Source: Streptomyces aurantiacus
GTDB taxonomy: Bacteria; Actinomycetota; Actinomycetes; Streptomycetales; Streptomycetaceae
Direction: 5' to 3'
DNA length: 64,000 bases
Assembly (NCBI RefSeq): GCF_027107535.1
Contig: NZ_CP114283.1
Coordinates: 7,068,001 to 7,132,000 of the forward strand
Shown in pieces: positions 17,124-25,215 of the stretch. Each line of letters starts with the position of its first letter. Positions within the stretch are counted from its first letter, which is position 1. A model generated the notes under the pieces. The model searched no databases and had not been told where the DNA came from. It worked only from the letters and a program-made list of their open reading frames with translations. Made by a program: the position numbers and the translations under genes.

Positions 17124-17756
17124 TCAGGCCTCCCGCAGCGCCTTGGCCAGGGGGCCCTCTCCCGTCACCGCGATCCGTCCGCCCCGTACCGCCTCCGGCA
17201 GTGTCAGGTCTCCCCGGCCGAGCAGCGTGCACGCCTCGGTGTCGAGCGTGAGGCGGGCGTCGGGTTCCTCGGGGGCGGGACCCTCCCCGTACACCGGCCC
17301 GTCCACCGAGCCGAGCCGCACGTGGAACTCACCCTCGTCCAGGCACACGTGGACGATGCCGTCGCCAAGTCCCGCCAGGCTCCGCATCAGTGGCAGCGCG
17401 AACCAGTGCGCGCGCACGGCGTCGGTGGGCCGCCGCTCCGCCAGCAGCGGCGCGCCCCACTCCCCCAGGGCCTGCAGCACGGGCAGCAACGCGCGCCCAC
17501 GCACGCTGAGTTCGTACACGTAGGCCGCGGCCGGCGGGGGCAGTCGGCGCCGGGTCGCCAGGCCGTCCCGCTCCATGTCCTTGAGGCGGGAGGCGAGCAC
17601 GTCGGTACTCACACCGGGCAGGTCCGCGTGCAGGTCGGTGTAGCGACGCGGACCGGCGAGCAGCTCGCGGACGATCAGAAGGGTCCAGCGGTCACCGACG
17701 GCGTCGAGGGCCCGGGCCGCGGAACAGTACTGGTCGTAGCTTCGGCGAGGTGACAT
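17124..17756 (-). CDS. HxlR-family transcriptional regulator with C-terminal ligand-binding-like extension
   Basis: A 210-residue protein; ATG 17756 is preferred since MSPRRSYDQYCSAARALDAVG is the usual HxlR beginning. Residues about 8-100 are the winged helix with DRWTLLIVRELLAGPRRYTDLHADLPGVSTDVLASRLKDMERDGL cut by the typical Leu pattern. Residues about 125-210 are a second domain (FHVRLGSVDGPVYGEG, then DARLTLDTEACTLLGRGDLTLPEAV) resembling an SCP2-like lipid-binding fold found in longer HxlR proteins. It is divergent from the aminotransferase gene, with two palindromes 21 bp apart in the shared 86-nt gap; autoregulation and control of the aminotransferase are likely. Confidence 0.88.
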   Translation of the reverse strand: MSPRRSYDQYCSAARALDAVGDRWTLLIVRELLAGPRRYTDLHADLPGVSTDVLASRLKDMERDGLATRRRLPPPAAAYVYELSVRGRALLPVLQALGEWGAPLLAERRPTDAVRAHWFALPLMRSLAGLGDGIVHVCLDEGEFHVRLGSVDGPVYGEGPAPEEPDARLTLDTEACTLLGRGDLTLPEAVRGGRIAVTGEGPLAKALREA

Positions 17757-17778
17757 GCGACGCAGTCTAGACAACTTG

Positions 17779-17813
17779 TTGGACTTTCCAAGCGCCTACT
17801 TGGTAAAACCAAG
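17779..17813. promoter_or_regulatory. Paired TTGG/CCAA palindromes between HxlR and aminotransferase genes
   Basis: 17779-17791 is TTGGA-CTT-TCCAA and 17799-17813 is CTTGG-TAAAA-CCAAG. The centres are 21 bp apart. They lie 23-57 nt from the HxlR start and 30-64 nt from the aminotransferase start. Confidence 0.7.
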
Positions 17814-17842
17814 CAACACCACAACCTGGAGGTGCGCACCGC

Positions 17843-19051
17843 ATGGAGTTCCGGCAGTCGAGCAAGCTCAGCGAGGTCTGTTACGAGATCCGGGGCCCGG
17901 TCATCGAGCAGGCCAACGCCCTGGAGGAGGCGGGCCACAGCGTGCTGCGCCTCAACACGGGCAACCCCGCGCTCTTCGGCTTCGAGGCACCGGCGGAGAT
18001 CCTCCAGGACATGATCCGGATGCTTCCCCAGGCGCACGGCTACACGGACTCGCGGGGCATCCTCTCGGCCCGCCGGGCCGTGGCGCAGCGCTACCAGGAG
18101 CGGGGCCTGGAAGTCGACGTGGACGACGTCTTCCTGGGCAACGGGGTCTCCGAGCTCGTGTCCATGGCCGTCCAGGCACTCGTCGAGGACGGGGACGAAG
18201 TCCTCATCCCCGCCCCGGACTTCCCGCTCTGGACGGCGGTGACGACGCTCGCGGGCGGCAAGGCCGTGCACTACCTGTGCGACGAACAGGCCGAGTGGTA
18301 CCCGGACCTGGACGACATGGCGTCGAAGATCACGGACCGCACCCGGGCCGTCGTCATCATCAACCCGAACAACCCCACCGGCGCGGTCTACCCCCGGGAG
18401 ATCATCGAGGGCATTCTCGACCTGGCCCGCCGGCACGGCCTGATGGTGTTCGCGGACGAGATCTACGACCAGATCCTGTACGACGACGCCGTGCACCACT
18501 CGGCCGCGGCCCTCGCCCCCGACCTGGTGGTCCTCACCTTCTGCGGCCTGTCGAAGACGTACCGCGTGGCGGGCTTCCGCTCCGGCTGGCTGGTCGTCAC
18601 GGGCCCGCGCCGGCACGCGAAGAACTACCTGGAGGGCCTCACCATGCTGGCCTCCATGCGGCTGTGCGCCAACGCCCCCGCCCAGTACGCGATCCAGGCA
18701 GCGCTCGGCGGCCGCCAGTCCATCCACGAACTCACCGCCCCCGGCGGCCGGTTGCGCGAGCAGCGGGACCGTGCGTGGGAGAAGCTGAACGAGATCCCCG
18801 GCGTCTCCTGCGTGAAACCGAAGGGCGCGCTGTACGCGTTCCCGCGCATCGACCCCTCGGTGCACAAGATCCACGACGACGAGAAGCTCGTGCTCGACCT
18901 GCTGCTGCGCGAGAAGATCCAGGTCGTCCAGGGCACCGGCTTCAACTGGCCCCGGCCCGACCACTTCCGCATCCTCACCCTCCCGCACACCGACGACCTC
19001 GACGCGGCGATCAGCCGGATCGGCCGGTTCCTGAGCGGCTACCGGCAGTAG
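17843..19051 (+). CDS. Pyridoxal-phosphate aminotransferase, alanine aminotransferase (AlaA-like) type
   Basis: A 402-residue class I aminotransferase from ATG 17843, with GGAGG ahead. It follows E. coli AlaA closely: RLNTGNPALFGFEAP at the start, GYTDSRGILSARRAV, FLGNGVSELV, INPNNPTGAVY, VFADEIYDQI, and GLSKTYRVAGFRSGW with the PLP Schiff-base Lys238. The C-terminus has the substrate arginine in HFRILTLP. The likely reaction is reversible alanine/glutamate-pyruvate transamination; glyoxylate use is possible but not shown by sequence. It is divergent from the HxlR regulator. Confidence 0.92.
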   Translation: MEFRQSSKLSEVCYEIRGPVIEQANALEEAGHSVLRLNTGNPALFGFEAPAEILQDMIRMLPQAHGYTDSRGILSARRAVAQRYQERGLEVDVDDVFLGNGVSELVSMAVQALVEDGDEVLIPAPDFPLWTAVTTLAGGKAVHYLCDEQAEWYPDLDDMASKITDRTRAVVIINPNNPTGAVYPREIIEGILDLARRHGLMVFADEIYDQILYDDAVHHSAAALAPDLVVLTFCGLSKTYRVAGFRSGWLVVTGPRRHAKNYLEGLTMLASMRLCANAPAQYAIQAALGGRQSIHELTAPGGRLREQRDRAWEKLNEIPGVSCVKPKGALYAFPRIDPSVHKIHDDEKLVLDLLLREKIQVVQGTGFNWPRPDHFRILTLPHTDDLDAAISRIGRFLSGYRQ

Positions 19052-19201
19052 GCGGCGGTACACCGCCGCCGGGCCCCTCGTGGTGCGCCCGGCGGAGCCC
19101 GGAGGAATGTCGGACCCGGGTCGTACTCTTCGAACGGGCCCGCCGCTCGCCGATCTCCGGCAGCGGGGCGGCTCGCTGTGCCGAGGAGGAAGGAGCATCC
19201 C

Positions 19202-19840
19202 GTGACCCGACCGCCGACCGCCGCGCAGCGGCGCGTCATCGATGCCGCCGATCCCGTGACCGGGCGGCTCAGAGGCACGGAGAGCCAGCTCGCGGCGCTG
19301 GTCAGACACGGGCTGGCCTTCCGGCACCCGCGTCCGCCCCACGACCACTTCCTGACACCGGCCGGGCACCGGGCACGCGAGGAGGCGACCGTGGCGACGG
19401 TCCCCGCCCCCGGTGCTTCCGCTCCCGCCCGCGAGTCCTCCGGGGTGTTCACCGCCCGGGTCGGCGGCGAGGAGGCCGCCGACACCGGTCCAGCACGTGT
19501 GCGTGAGGTGCACAGCGCCTGGCAGGGACTGCTGGAGCTGCGCCGGATGACCGGTACGGGCGGCGCCATGGACCGGCCGTGCGCCTGGGAGCGTACGCAT
19601 CTGGTGCAGGCCGCCGCCCTCGCTCTGGAGGCGGCGGGACTCCGTCCGGCGGGGGCGGGCCCCGAGGGGTACCGGGTGCGCGCGACTCCCCAGCCGGAGG
19701 CCGTGGCCGTACGCGAGCCGGACGCGACGGCCCTGCGGGAGTGCGCGGCGACACTGGAGAAGGCGGGCTGGCAGGTCAGCGAGCACACGGAGCCGCGCAC
19801 GGGGGCGCGTTATCTGCTGGCCTCGCCCCGCCGGTCCTGA
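19202..19840 (+). CDS. Hypothetical actinobacterial protein
   Basis: A 212-residue protein from GTG 19202, behind a good GAAGGAG at standard spacing. The N-terminal third (TAAQRRVIDAADPVTGRLRGTESQLAALVRHGL and FLTPAGHRARE) has the look of a winged-helix domain ending with TPAGH, as in MarR/PadR-like folds. The middle is a linker, and residues about 105-210 (WERTHLVQAAALALEAAGL, ECAATLEKAGWQVSEHTEP, RYLLASPRR) look like a small alpha/beta domain that repeats one motif twice. No catalytic signature is visible. It stands between the aminotransferase and the thioesterase with its own ribosome-binding site. Confidence 0.65.
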   Translation: MTRPPTAAQRRVIDAADPVTGRLRGTESQLAALVRHGLAFRHPRPPHDHFLTPAGHRAREEATVATVPAPGASAPARESSGVFTARVGGEEAADTGPARVREVHSAWQGLLELRRMTGTGGAMDRPCAWERTHLVQAAALALEAAGLRPAGAGPEGYRVRATPQPEAVAVREPDATALRECAATLEKAGWQVSEHTEPRTGARYLLASPRRS

Positions 19841-19988
19841 CGGCCCCGGAAGGCCGTGCGGCGCCCGGGACGGAGGCCGCGTGAGCAACTGCTCGGGGCC
19901 GGCCCGTGGACGACCGCGCGAGGTTGACGCCCGTGAGCGACTGCTCAGTACGCTGGCGCCCGTTCTGTTCGCCGTTGAAGGGAAAGTC

Positions 19989-20411
19989 GTGGCCGAACCG
20001 TATGCCGTCCCGGTGACCGTGCGCGGGTACGAGACCGATGTCCAGGGACACCTGAACCAGGCCGTGTACGTGAATTACGCGGAGCACGCCCGCTGGTCGT
20101 TACTGCAGGCCGCCGGGATCAGCCAGGCCGGCCTGGTGGCCAAGGGCGTGGGCCCGGTGTCGCTGGAGATGACCGTCCGCTATCTGCGCGAACTCCGGGC
20201 GGGCGACGAGGTCGAGGTCACCTGCGTCTTCGAATGGGGTGAGGGCAAGACCTTCCGGATACGGCAGACGATCCGCAGGACCGACGGAGCCGTCGCCGCC
20301 GAGATCACGGCGGTCGGCGGTCTGATGGACCTCAAGGAGCGGAGGCTGGTCGCGGACCCGCGGGAGTACTTCCGCGCGCTGGCCACCGATCCACAGCTGT
20401 TCGGCCTCTGA
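19989..20411 (+). CDS. Hotdog-fold acyl-CoA thioesterase (4-hydroxybenzoyl-CoA thioesterase/YbgC type), TTA codon
   Basis: A 140-residue single hotdog domain. GTG 19989 is chosen because GAAGGGAAA precedes it and the fold begins there (YAVPVTVRGYETDVQGHLNQAVYVNY is the family start, with the catalytic Asp of DVQGHLNQ). SLEMTVRYLRELRAGDEVEVTC and AAEITAVGGLMDLKERR complete the fold. Codon 38 (20100-20102) is TTA, the leucine codon decoded by the bldA tRNA in Streptomyces, and the only in-frame TTA I found in the window. Translation may therefore be delayed until development or secondary metabolism. Substrate unknown. Confidence 0.87.
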   Translation: MAEPYAVPVTVRGYETDVQGHLNQAVYVNYAEHARWSLLQAAGISQAGLVAKGVGPVSLEMTVRYLRELRAGDEVEVTCVFEWGEGKTFRIRQTIRRTDGAVAAEITAVGGLMDLKERRLVADPREYFRALATDPQLFGL

Positions 20412-20644
20412 CCGGGCTGCGCGAACTCCGACCGGACCGCGCGGGGCGGGCGCGTGCGATCCGGACCGGAGCGGGGAGAGGACCGGCGGAGGCGCGCGGC
20501 CGAGGCGGACACCACGGTCGGCCGGCGGGCGGACGGGCGGTGAGAGGGGGCCGATGAGCGGGGGCCGGTGAGCGGGCCCGGACGTGAACGCGGGTGCGGT
20601 CCGACCCGTCCAGGCCCCGTTCACGCCCGCCCGCACGTCACGCG

Positions 20645-21505
20645 TCAGGCCTCCTCGAAGGCCGCCCGGTGGTCCTGCGCCCACGTCCGGTACGTACGCG
20701 GCGGCCGGCCCAGCACCTGCCGCACCGCGCCCGTGACGACGGCGTTGCCGCCCGCGCGCACGTACGCGCTGCCGGCCATGACGCCCTCCACGTACGCCGC
20801 GGCCATGCCCCACTCGGTCATCTTCGCGCGGGCCTGGTCCGGGGTGAGGTCCACAGTCCCCACCGGGCGGCCGAGCACGTCGGCGAGGACGGCCGCCTGA
20901 TCGGGGACACTGATCATCCCGGGGCCGGTGAGCGTGTAGGTGTGGCCCGCGTGCCGCGCGGAGAGCAGGGCCTCCACGGCCACCTCGGCCACGTCACGCG
21001 GGTCGATGACGCCCTGAAGGCCGTCGCCGGTCATGTTCGGCACGGGTTCACCCGCCCGGACGGCCTCGGCCCAGCTCAGGGTGTTCGAGGCGAACGACGA
21101 GGGCCGCAGGACCGTCCACTGCGACCCGCTCTCCCTGACCGCCTGTTCGCCCGGAAGGTGCCAGGAGCCGACCCTGCCGACGGCGGGGTCGCCGGTGCCG
21201 ATCGCGGAGAGCTTCACGACGCGGTGCACGCCGGCCGCGCGGGCCTGCTCGACCAGGGCCCGGTCGCGGTCCGCGTCATCGGGCCCGAGCACGCCGACGA
21301 GGAAGACGGCCGTGGCGCCGGACATCGCGGTGTCCACGGACGCGGGGTCGAGGTAGTCCCCGCGTACCACCTCCACCTCCACATCCGCGGGCAGCCGCAC
21401 CCGGGAGGGATCGCGGGTCAGGGCGCGGACCTTCTCGCCGCGCCGCGCAAGGAGCCGTACGACTTCACTGCCGATGGTGCCCGTGGCACCGGTTACGAGA
21501 ATCAT
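20645..21505 (-). CDS. NmrA-like NAD(P)-binding reductase (atypical SDR)
   Basis: A 286-residue protein from ATG 21505 with the N-terminal Rossmann loop ILVTGATGTIGSEVVRLL, RALTRDPSR for NADPH, then VEQARAAGVHRVVKLSAIG and GSQWTVLRPSSFASN. These are the marks of the NmrA/azoreductase-like (QOR2) group of atypical SDRs, which reduce quinones or act as redox sensors. There is no classical Tyr-x3-Lys, as expected for the group. It is divergent from an AraC-type regulator across 96 nt, and the regulator probably controls it. Confidence 0.88.
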   Translation of the reverse strand: MILVTGATGTIGSEVVRLLARRGEKVRALTRDPSRVRLPADVEVEVVRGDYLDPASVDTAMSGATAVFLVGVLGPDDADRDRALVEQARAAGVHRVVKLSAIGTGDPAVGRVGSWHLPGEQAVRESGSQWTVLRPSSFASNTLSWAEAVRAGEPVPNMTGDGLQGVIDPRDVAEVAVEALLSARHAGHTYTLTGPGMISVPDQAAVLADVLGRPVGTVDLTPDQARAKMTEWGMAAAYVEGVMAGSAYVRAGGNAVVTGAVRQVLGRPPRTYRTWAQDHRAAFEEA

Positions 21506-21601
21506 GGGAACCACCGTGCCGAGGCGCGGTCCGGCGACTCTAGGAAATTCCGGCACGGTTGTGGCCGCCGTACGGCCGCGCGCCGCGTCTACGGTGGAGC
21601 G

Positions 21602-22411
21602 GTGACGAACGCTCCTGCCGCGCGAACCCTTCCCACCCCCGACGCGCTGCGGCCCTGGATCACCGGGATCGACACGGGGACCGGCATCGGGACCGGTGGC
21701 GGCGGGGCCCCCGAGCCGTTCACCCATGTCCCGGACGCGACCACGAAGTTGGTGTTCCGGATCGAGGAGGGCGGACGTCGCGACACGCTCGTCGTCGGGC
21801 CGCGTACACGTGCCACGTATCACGCGAGCAAACGGCCGGCCTCCTGTGTACGGGTCGAGCTCGGACCTGGCACGGCACGGCCGTTGCTCGGCGTTGCGGC
21901 CGGTGACCTCGTGGGGCGGGTGGTGCGGCTCGGCGACCTGCCCGGCACCTCGGCCCGCCAACTGGCGCGCGAGCTGCGGTGGCTGGAGGGCGAGGACGCG
22001 GTGACACATCTGGCGGAGGTGCTGCCGGCGCGGCTCTCCGGCACCTCCGGCCGCTCGCGGCGTGAGCTGCTGCGCGCCGCCGTCGAGGAGCTGTCGACGG
22101 ACTCCGGGCGCGTTCCCTCGCGGGTGCGGGACCTGGCGCGCCGGCTCTCGGTCAGCGAGCGCCAGTTGCGCAGCCTCTTCGCCGACGGGGTGGGGGTGTC
22201 GCCGAAGCACTTCGCCCGGATCGGGCGGGTACGGCACCTGCTCGCGCACGGCGCGACCACGTCGTGGGCGGAGCTCGCCGTGTCCACCGGGTACTACGAC
22301 CAGTCCCACATGACGTCCGACTTCCGGACGCTGATGGGCGTGCCGCCCACGTCCTTCTTCACCGGCCGCCTCCCGGACGCGCGGCCCTGTCAGGCCCTGA
22401 GCCGGCTCTGA
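21602..22411 (+). CDS. AraC-family transcriptional regulator
   Basis: A 269-residue protein from GTG 21602. The N-terminal domain (FTHVPDATTKLVFRIEEGG, GPRTRATYHASKRPASCVRVELGPG) is the DUF6597-like sensory barrel common in actinobacterial AraC proteins. The C-terminal domain has two helix-turn-helix motifs, VRDLARRLSVSERQLRSLFADGVGVSPKHFARIGR broken by the standard spacing, and WAELAVSTGYYDQSHMTSDFR. A tract of Thr/Gly (DTGTGIGTGGGG) forms a flexible loop near residue 25. It is divergent from the NmrA-like reductase gene. Confidence 0.9.
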   Translation: MTNAPAARTLPTPDALRPWITGIDTGTGIGTGGGGAPEPFTHVPDATTKLVFRIEEGGRRDTLVVGPRTRATYHASKRPASCVRVELGPGTARPLLGVAAGDLVGRVVRLGDLPGTSARQLARELRWLEGEDAVTHLAEVLPARLSGTSGRSRRELLRAAVEELSTDSGRVPSRVRDLARRLSVSERQLRSLFADGVGVSPKHFARIGRVRHLLAHGATTSWAELAVSTGYYDQSHMTSDFRTLMGVPPTSFFTGRLPDARPCQALSRL

Positions 22412-22509
22412 TCCTCCGGGCGAAGACCCGGCCCTCTCCGGGCAGGCCCCCGGCACGAACTTGAAGCACGACTCCTTCTTGACGGGTATACGTCACTCGC
22501 AATCTCTGG

Positions 22510-22524
22510 TAGGAAACTTTCCTA
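22510..22524 (+). promoter_or_regulatory. CsnR-type operator at the chitosanase promoter
   Basis: TAGGAAA-C-TTTCCTA, a perfect 7-bp-arm palindrome 39 nt before the chitosanase start. It corresponds to the operator described for the ROK-family repressor CsnR before Streptomyces csn genes (from memory). No csnR-like gene is in the window. Confidence 0.8.
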
Positions 22525-22563
22525 ACAGTACGGAAGAGCGACTCCCACCCCACTGGAGGTCCC

Positions 22564-23379
22564 GTGCACACCCCCCACATCCGCTCCTCGCGACGCACCC
22601 TCCTCGCGCTGATCGGAGCATCCCTGGTGGCAGGCCCGGCCATCGCCACCCAGTCCGCGAGCGCCGCACCGGCGGGCCTCGACGACCCGGCGAAGAAGGA
22701 GATCGCCATGAAACTGGTCTCCAGCGCGGAGAACTCCTCGCTGGACTGGAAGGCGCAGTACAAGTACATCGAGGACATCCGCGACGGCCGTGGCTACACC
22801 GCCGGGATCATCGGATTCTGCTCGGGCACGGGCGACATGCTCGACCTCGTCGAGCTGTACGCACAGCGCAGGCCCGGCAACGCGCTGGCCGGCTACCTGC
22901 CCGCGCTGCGCCGTGTCGACGGCACCGACTCGCACGAGGGGCTCGACCCCGGCTACCCGGACGCCTGGCGGCGGGCGGCCCAGGACCCGGCGTTCCGGCA
23001 GGCCCAGAACGACGAGCGGGACCGCGTCTACTTCAACCCCGCGGTACGGCAGGGCAAGGCCGACGGCGTCGGTGTGCTCGGCCAGTTCGCGTACTACGAC
23101 GCCATCGTGATGCACGGCGACGGCGGCGACAGTGCGAGCTTCGGCAGCATCCGCAGGCGGGCCCTGGGCCGGGCGAGGCCCCCGGCCCAGGGCGGCGACG
23201 AGGTCACGTACCTGCACGCCTTCCTCGACGCCCGCGTGTGGGCGATGAAGCAGGAGGAGGCCCACGAGGACACCAGCCGCGTGGACACCGCCCAGCGGGT
23301 GTTTCTCCGCAACCGGAACCTGAACCTGAATCCGCCGCTGAACTGGCAGGTGTACGGGGACAGTTACCACATCGGCTGA
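22564..23379 (+). CDS. csn: Secreted chitosanase, glycoside hydrolase family 46
   Basis: A 271-residue precursor from GTG 22564 behind CTGGAGG. The signal peptide has a twin-arginine-like RSSRRTLLAL start and ends near ASAAPAGL. The mature enzyme follows the Streptomyces N174 chitosanase: Glu56 in SSAENSS and Asp74 in IEDIRDGRGYTAGIIGF are 18 residues apart, as for the catalytic pair Glu22/Asp40 of N174. It cleaves chitosan endo-wise with inversion outside the cell. A CsnR-type palindrome sits in the promoter, so induction by chito-oligosaccharides is expected. No dedicated transporter adjoins it. Confidence 0.95.
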   Translation: MHTPHIRSSRRTLLALIGASLVAGPAIATQSASAAPAGLDDPAKKEIAMKLVSSAENSSLDWKAQYKYIEDIRDGRGYTAGIIGFCSGTGDMLDLVELYAQRRPGNALAGYLPALRRVDGTDSHEGLDPGYPDAWRRAAQDPAFRQAQNDERDRVYFNPAVRQGKADGVGVLGQFAYYDAIVMHGDGGDSASFGSIRRRALGRARPPAQGGDEVTYLHAFLDARVWAMKQEEAHEDTSRVDTAQRVFLRNRNLNLNPPLNWQVYGDSYHIG

Positions 23380-23516
23380 GGGTGCCCTCCTCACGCTCCA
23401 CCGTGGACACGGGCCCTCCGGTGAGACCCGGGCGCCTCGGTCCACGGCCCCGCGCGCGGACCTGAGCCGAGACAGGCTGAGAACCGGGCCGGTCACGGCC
23501 GGTGCTGCTGGCTCCG

Positions 23517-23543
23517 CCGGTACTGCCGGTACTGCCGGTACCG
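23517..23543. repeat. Short 9-bp tandem repeat
   Basis: Three consecutive CCGGTACTG units (last one varied) in the gap between the convergent chitosanase and permease genes. No function is apparent. Confidence 0.6.
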
Positions 23544-23557
23544 CAGCGACGAACCCG

Positions 23558-25006
23558 TCAGTGGCCCGGGGACGTCTGGGGCCCGGCCCCGGTGTGCTGC
23601 ACGGCGATCTCGTCGCCCGGCTCCATCGGGGCCGTCACCTCGTCGGCCTCCCGGTGACTTCCCAGGTGGTTGAAGACCAGGTTCAGGACGACGGCCGCCA
23701 CGCACCCGGTCGAGATCCCCGAGTCCAGGATGATCTTCGCGGTCTCCGGGAACGCGTGGTAGAACTCCGGCGCTGTGATCGGGATGATGCCGACGGCCAG
23801 CGAGACCGCCACGATCAGGACGTTGTTGTCCTTCTCCAGGCCCGCCTTGACGAGGGTCTGGATGCCGCTCGCGGCCACCGAGCCGAACAGCACCACACCC
23901 GCCCCGCCGAGCACGGGGCGCGGCACCACGGCGATCAGCGAGGCGGCCATGGGGCACAGGCCCATCAGGACGAGGAAGCCGCCGCCCGTGGCCACGACGT
24001 ACCGGCTGCGGATCCGGGTCATCGCCACCAGGCCGATGTTCTGGGCGAAGGCGCTGCACATGAAGCCGTTGAAGAGCGGGCTGACGGCCGAGCCGAGGGT
24101 GTCGGCGCGCAGGCCCGCGGCGATGGTCCTCTCGTCCGCCGGCCGCTCGACGATCTCCCCCAACGCCAGCATGTCCGCGGTCGATTCGGTCATCGAGACG
24201 ACCATCACCACACACAGCGAGAGGATCGCGGCGAGCTGGAACTGCGGGGCTCCGAAGTGGAACGGCGTCGGGAATCCCACGACGGCCGCGTCGGCCACCG
24301 GGGCGAAGTCGGTGGCTCCGAACGGGATGGCGACGAGCGTGCCGACGACCAGGCCGAGCAGTACGGCGATCTGCTTGACGAAGCCGTGGGTGAAGCGGCG
24401 CAGGAGCAGCACGATGACCAGGGTCGCGCCCGCCAGGCCGAGGTTGGTCGTCGAACCGTAGTCGCCGGCCGCCGGGTCGGGGCCCTGCGCCCAGCCGAAG
24501 GCGACCGGCATCAGCGATATCCCGATGAGCGTGATGACCGTGCCGGTGACGACGGGCGGGAAGAAGCGGACCGCCTTGCTGAAGAACGGGGCGGCGAGGA
24601 AGCCGAGTACGCCCGCGACGATGACCGCGCCGAAGATGACGGGCAGCGCGTCCCGCTTGTCGTCGGTGGAGTCGACGACCGCGATCATCGGGGCGACGCC
24701 GGCGAAGGTGACGCCGTTGACGAACGGCAGGCGAGCACCGATCTTCCAGAAACCGAGGGTCTGCAGGAAGGTGGCGAGCCCGGCGGTGAACAGGCAGGCG
24801 CCGGTGAGGAAGGTCAGTTCGGTCGCGGAGAGTCCGACGGCCGCGCCGACGATCAGGGGCGGGGCGACCACTCCCGCGTACATGGCGGCCACGTGCTGCA
24901 GACCGCTGGTCACCATCTTCAGGGCGGGGAGTTTCTCGTCGACTGGGTGCTTCTTCCCGCCAGTCGGGCTTGCTTCCGTACGGCTGGACGTGGGCTGGGC
25001 AACCAC
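23558..25006 (-). CDS. NCS2-family purine/urate permease
   Basis: A 482-residue membrane protein from GTG 25006 behind GGAGGAG. It has about 12-14 hydrophobic helices and the nucleobase-cation symporter-2 signatures: an early QHVAAMYAGVVAPPLIVG (the His motif of helix 1) and, in the middle, MTESTADMLALGEIV, where NCS2 proteins carry the conserved acidic residue. Later come GLRADTLGSAVSPLFNGF and SAFAQNIGLVAMTRI. Members import uracil, xanthine or urate with protons. It is last in a strand-sharing series behind 8-oxoguanine deaminase and the urate genes, so urate or xanthine is the probable substrate. Confidence 0.92.
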   Translation of the reverse strand: MVAQPTSSRTEASPTGGKKHPVDEKLPALKMVTSGLQHVAAMYAGVVAPPLIVGAAVGLSATELTFLTGACLFTAGLATFLQTLGFWKIGARLPFVNGVTFAGVAPMIAVVDSTDDKRDALPVIFGAVIVAGVLGFLAAPFFSKAVRFFPPVVTGTVITLIGISLMPVAFGWAQGPDPAAGDYGSTTNLGLAGATLVIVLLLRRFTHGFVKQIAVLLGLVVGTLVAIPFGATDFAPVADAAVVGFPTPFHFGAPQFQLAAILSLCVVMVVSMTESTADMLALGEIVERPADERTIAAGLRADTLGSAVSPLFNGFMCSAFAQNIGLVAMTRIRSRYVVATGGGFLVLMGLCPMAASLIAVVPRPVLGGAGVVLFGSVAASGIQTLVKAGLEKDNNVLIVAVSLAVGIIPITAPEFYHAFPETAKIILDSGISTGCVAAVVLNLVFNHLGSHREADEVTAPMEPGDEIAVQHTGAGPQTSPGH

Positions 25007-25215
25007 GGCGGCTCCTCCGGTCGGTTACACGTCGTCGTCGACGTGGGTGTCAGGGAGGTGGGGGCGACGCCCGTCACGGAGGGGACGTGGCGGGGGGACC
25101 GTTCCGGGGCGCGGGCAGCTTCGTGCACGCGCCCCGGAGACGGTCGCCGTGGACCCCTGGTGGAGTCCGCGGCCACCGGTCGAGGGCCGTCCCCCTCAGC
25201 CGGAGTTCTTGACGG

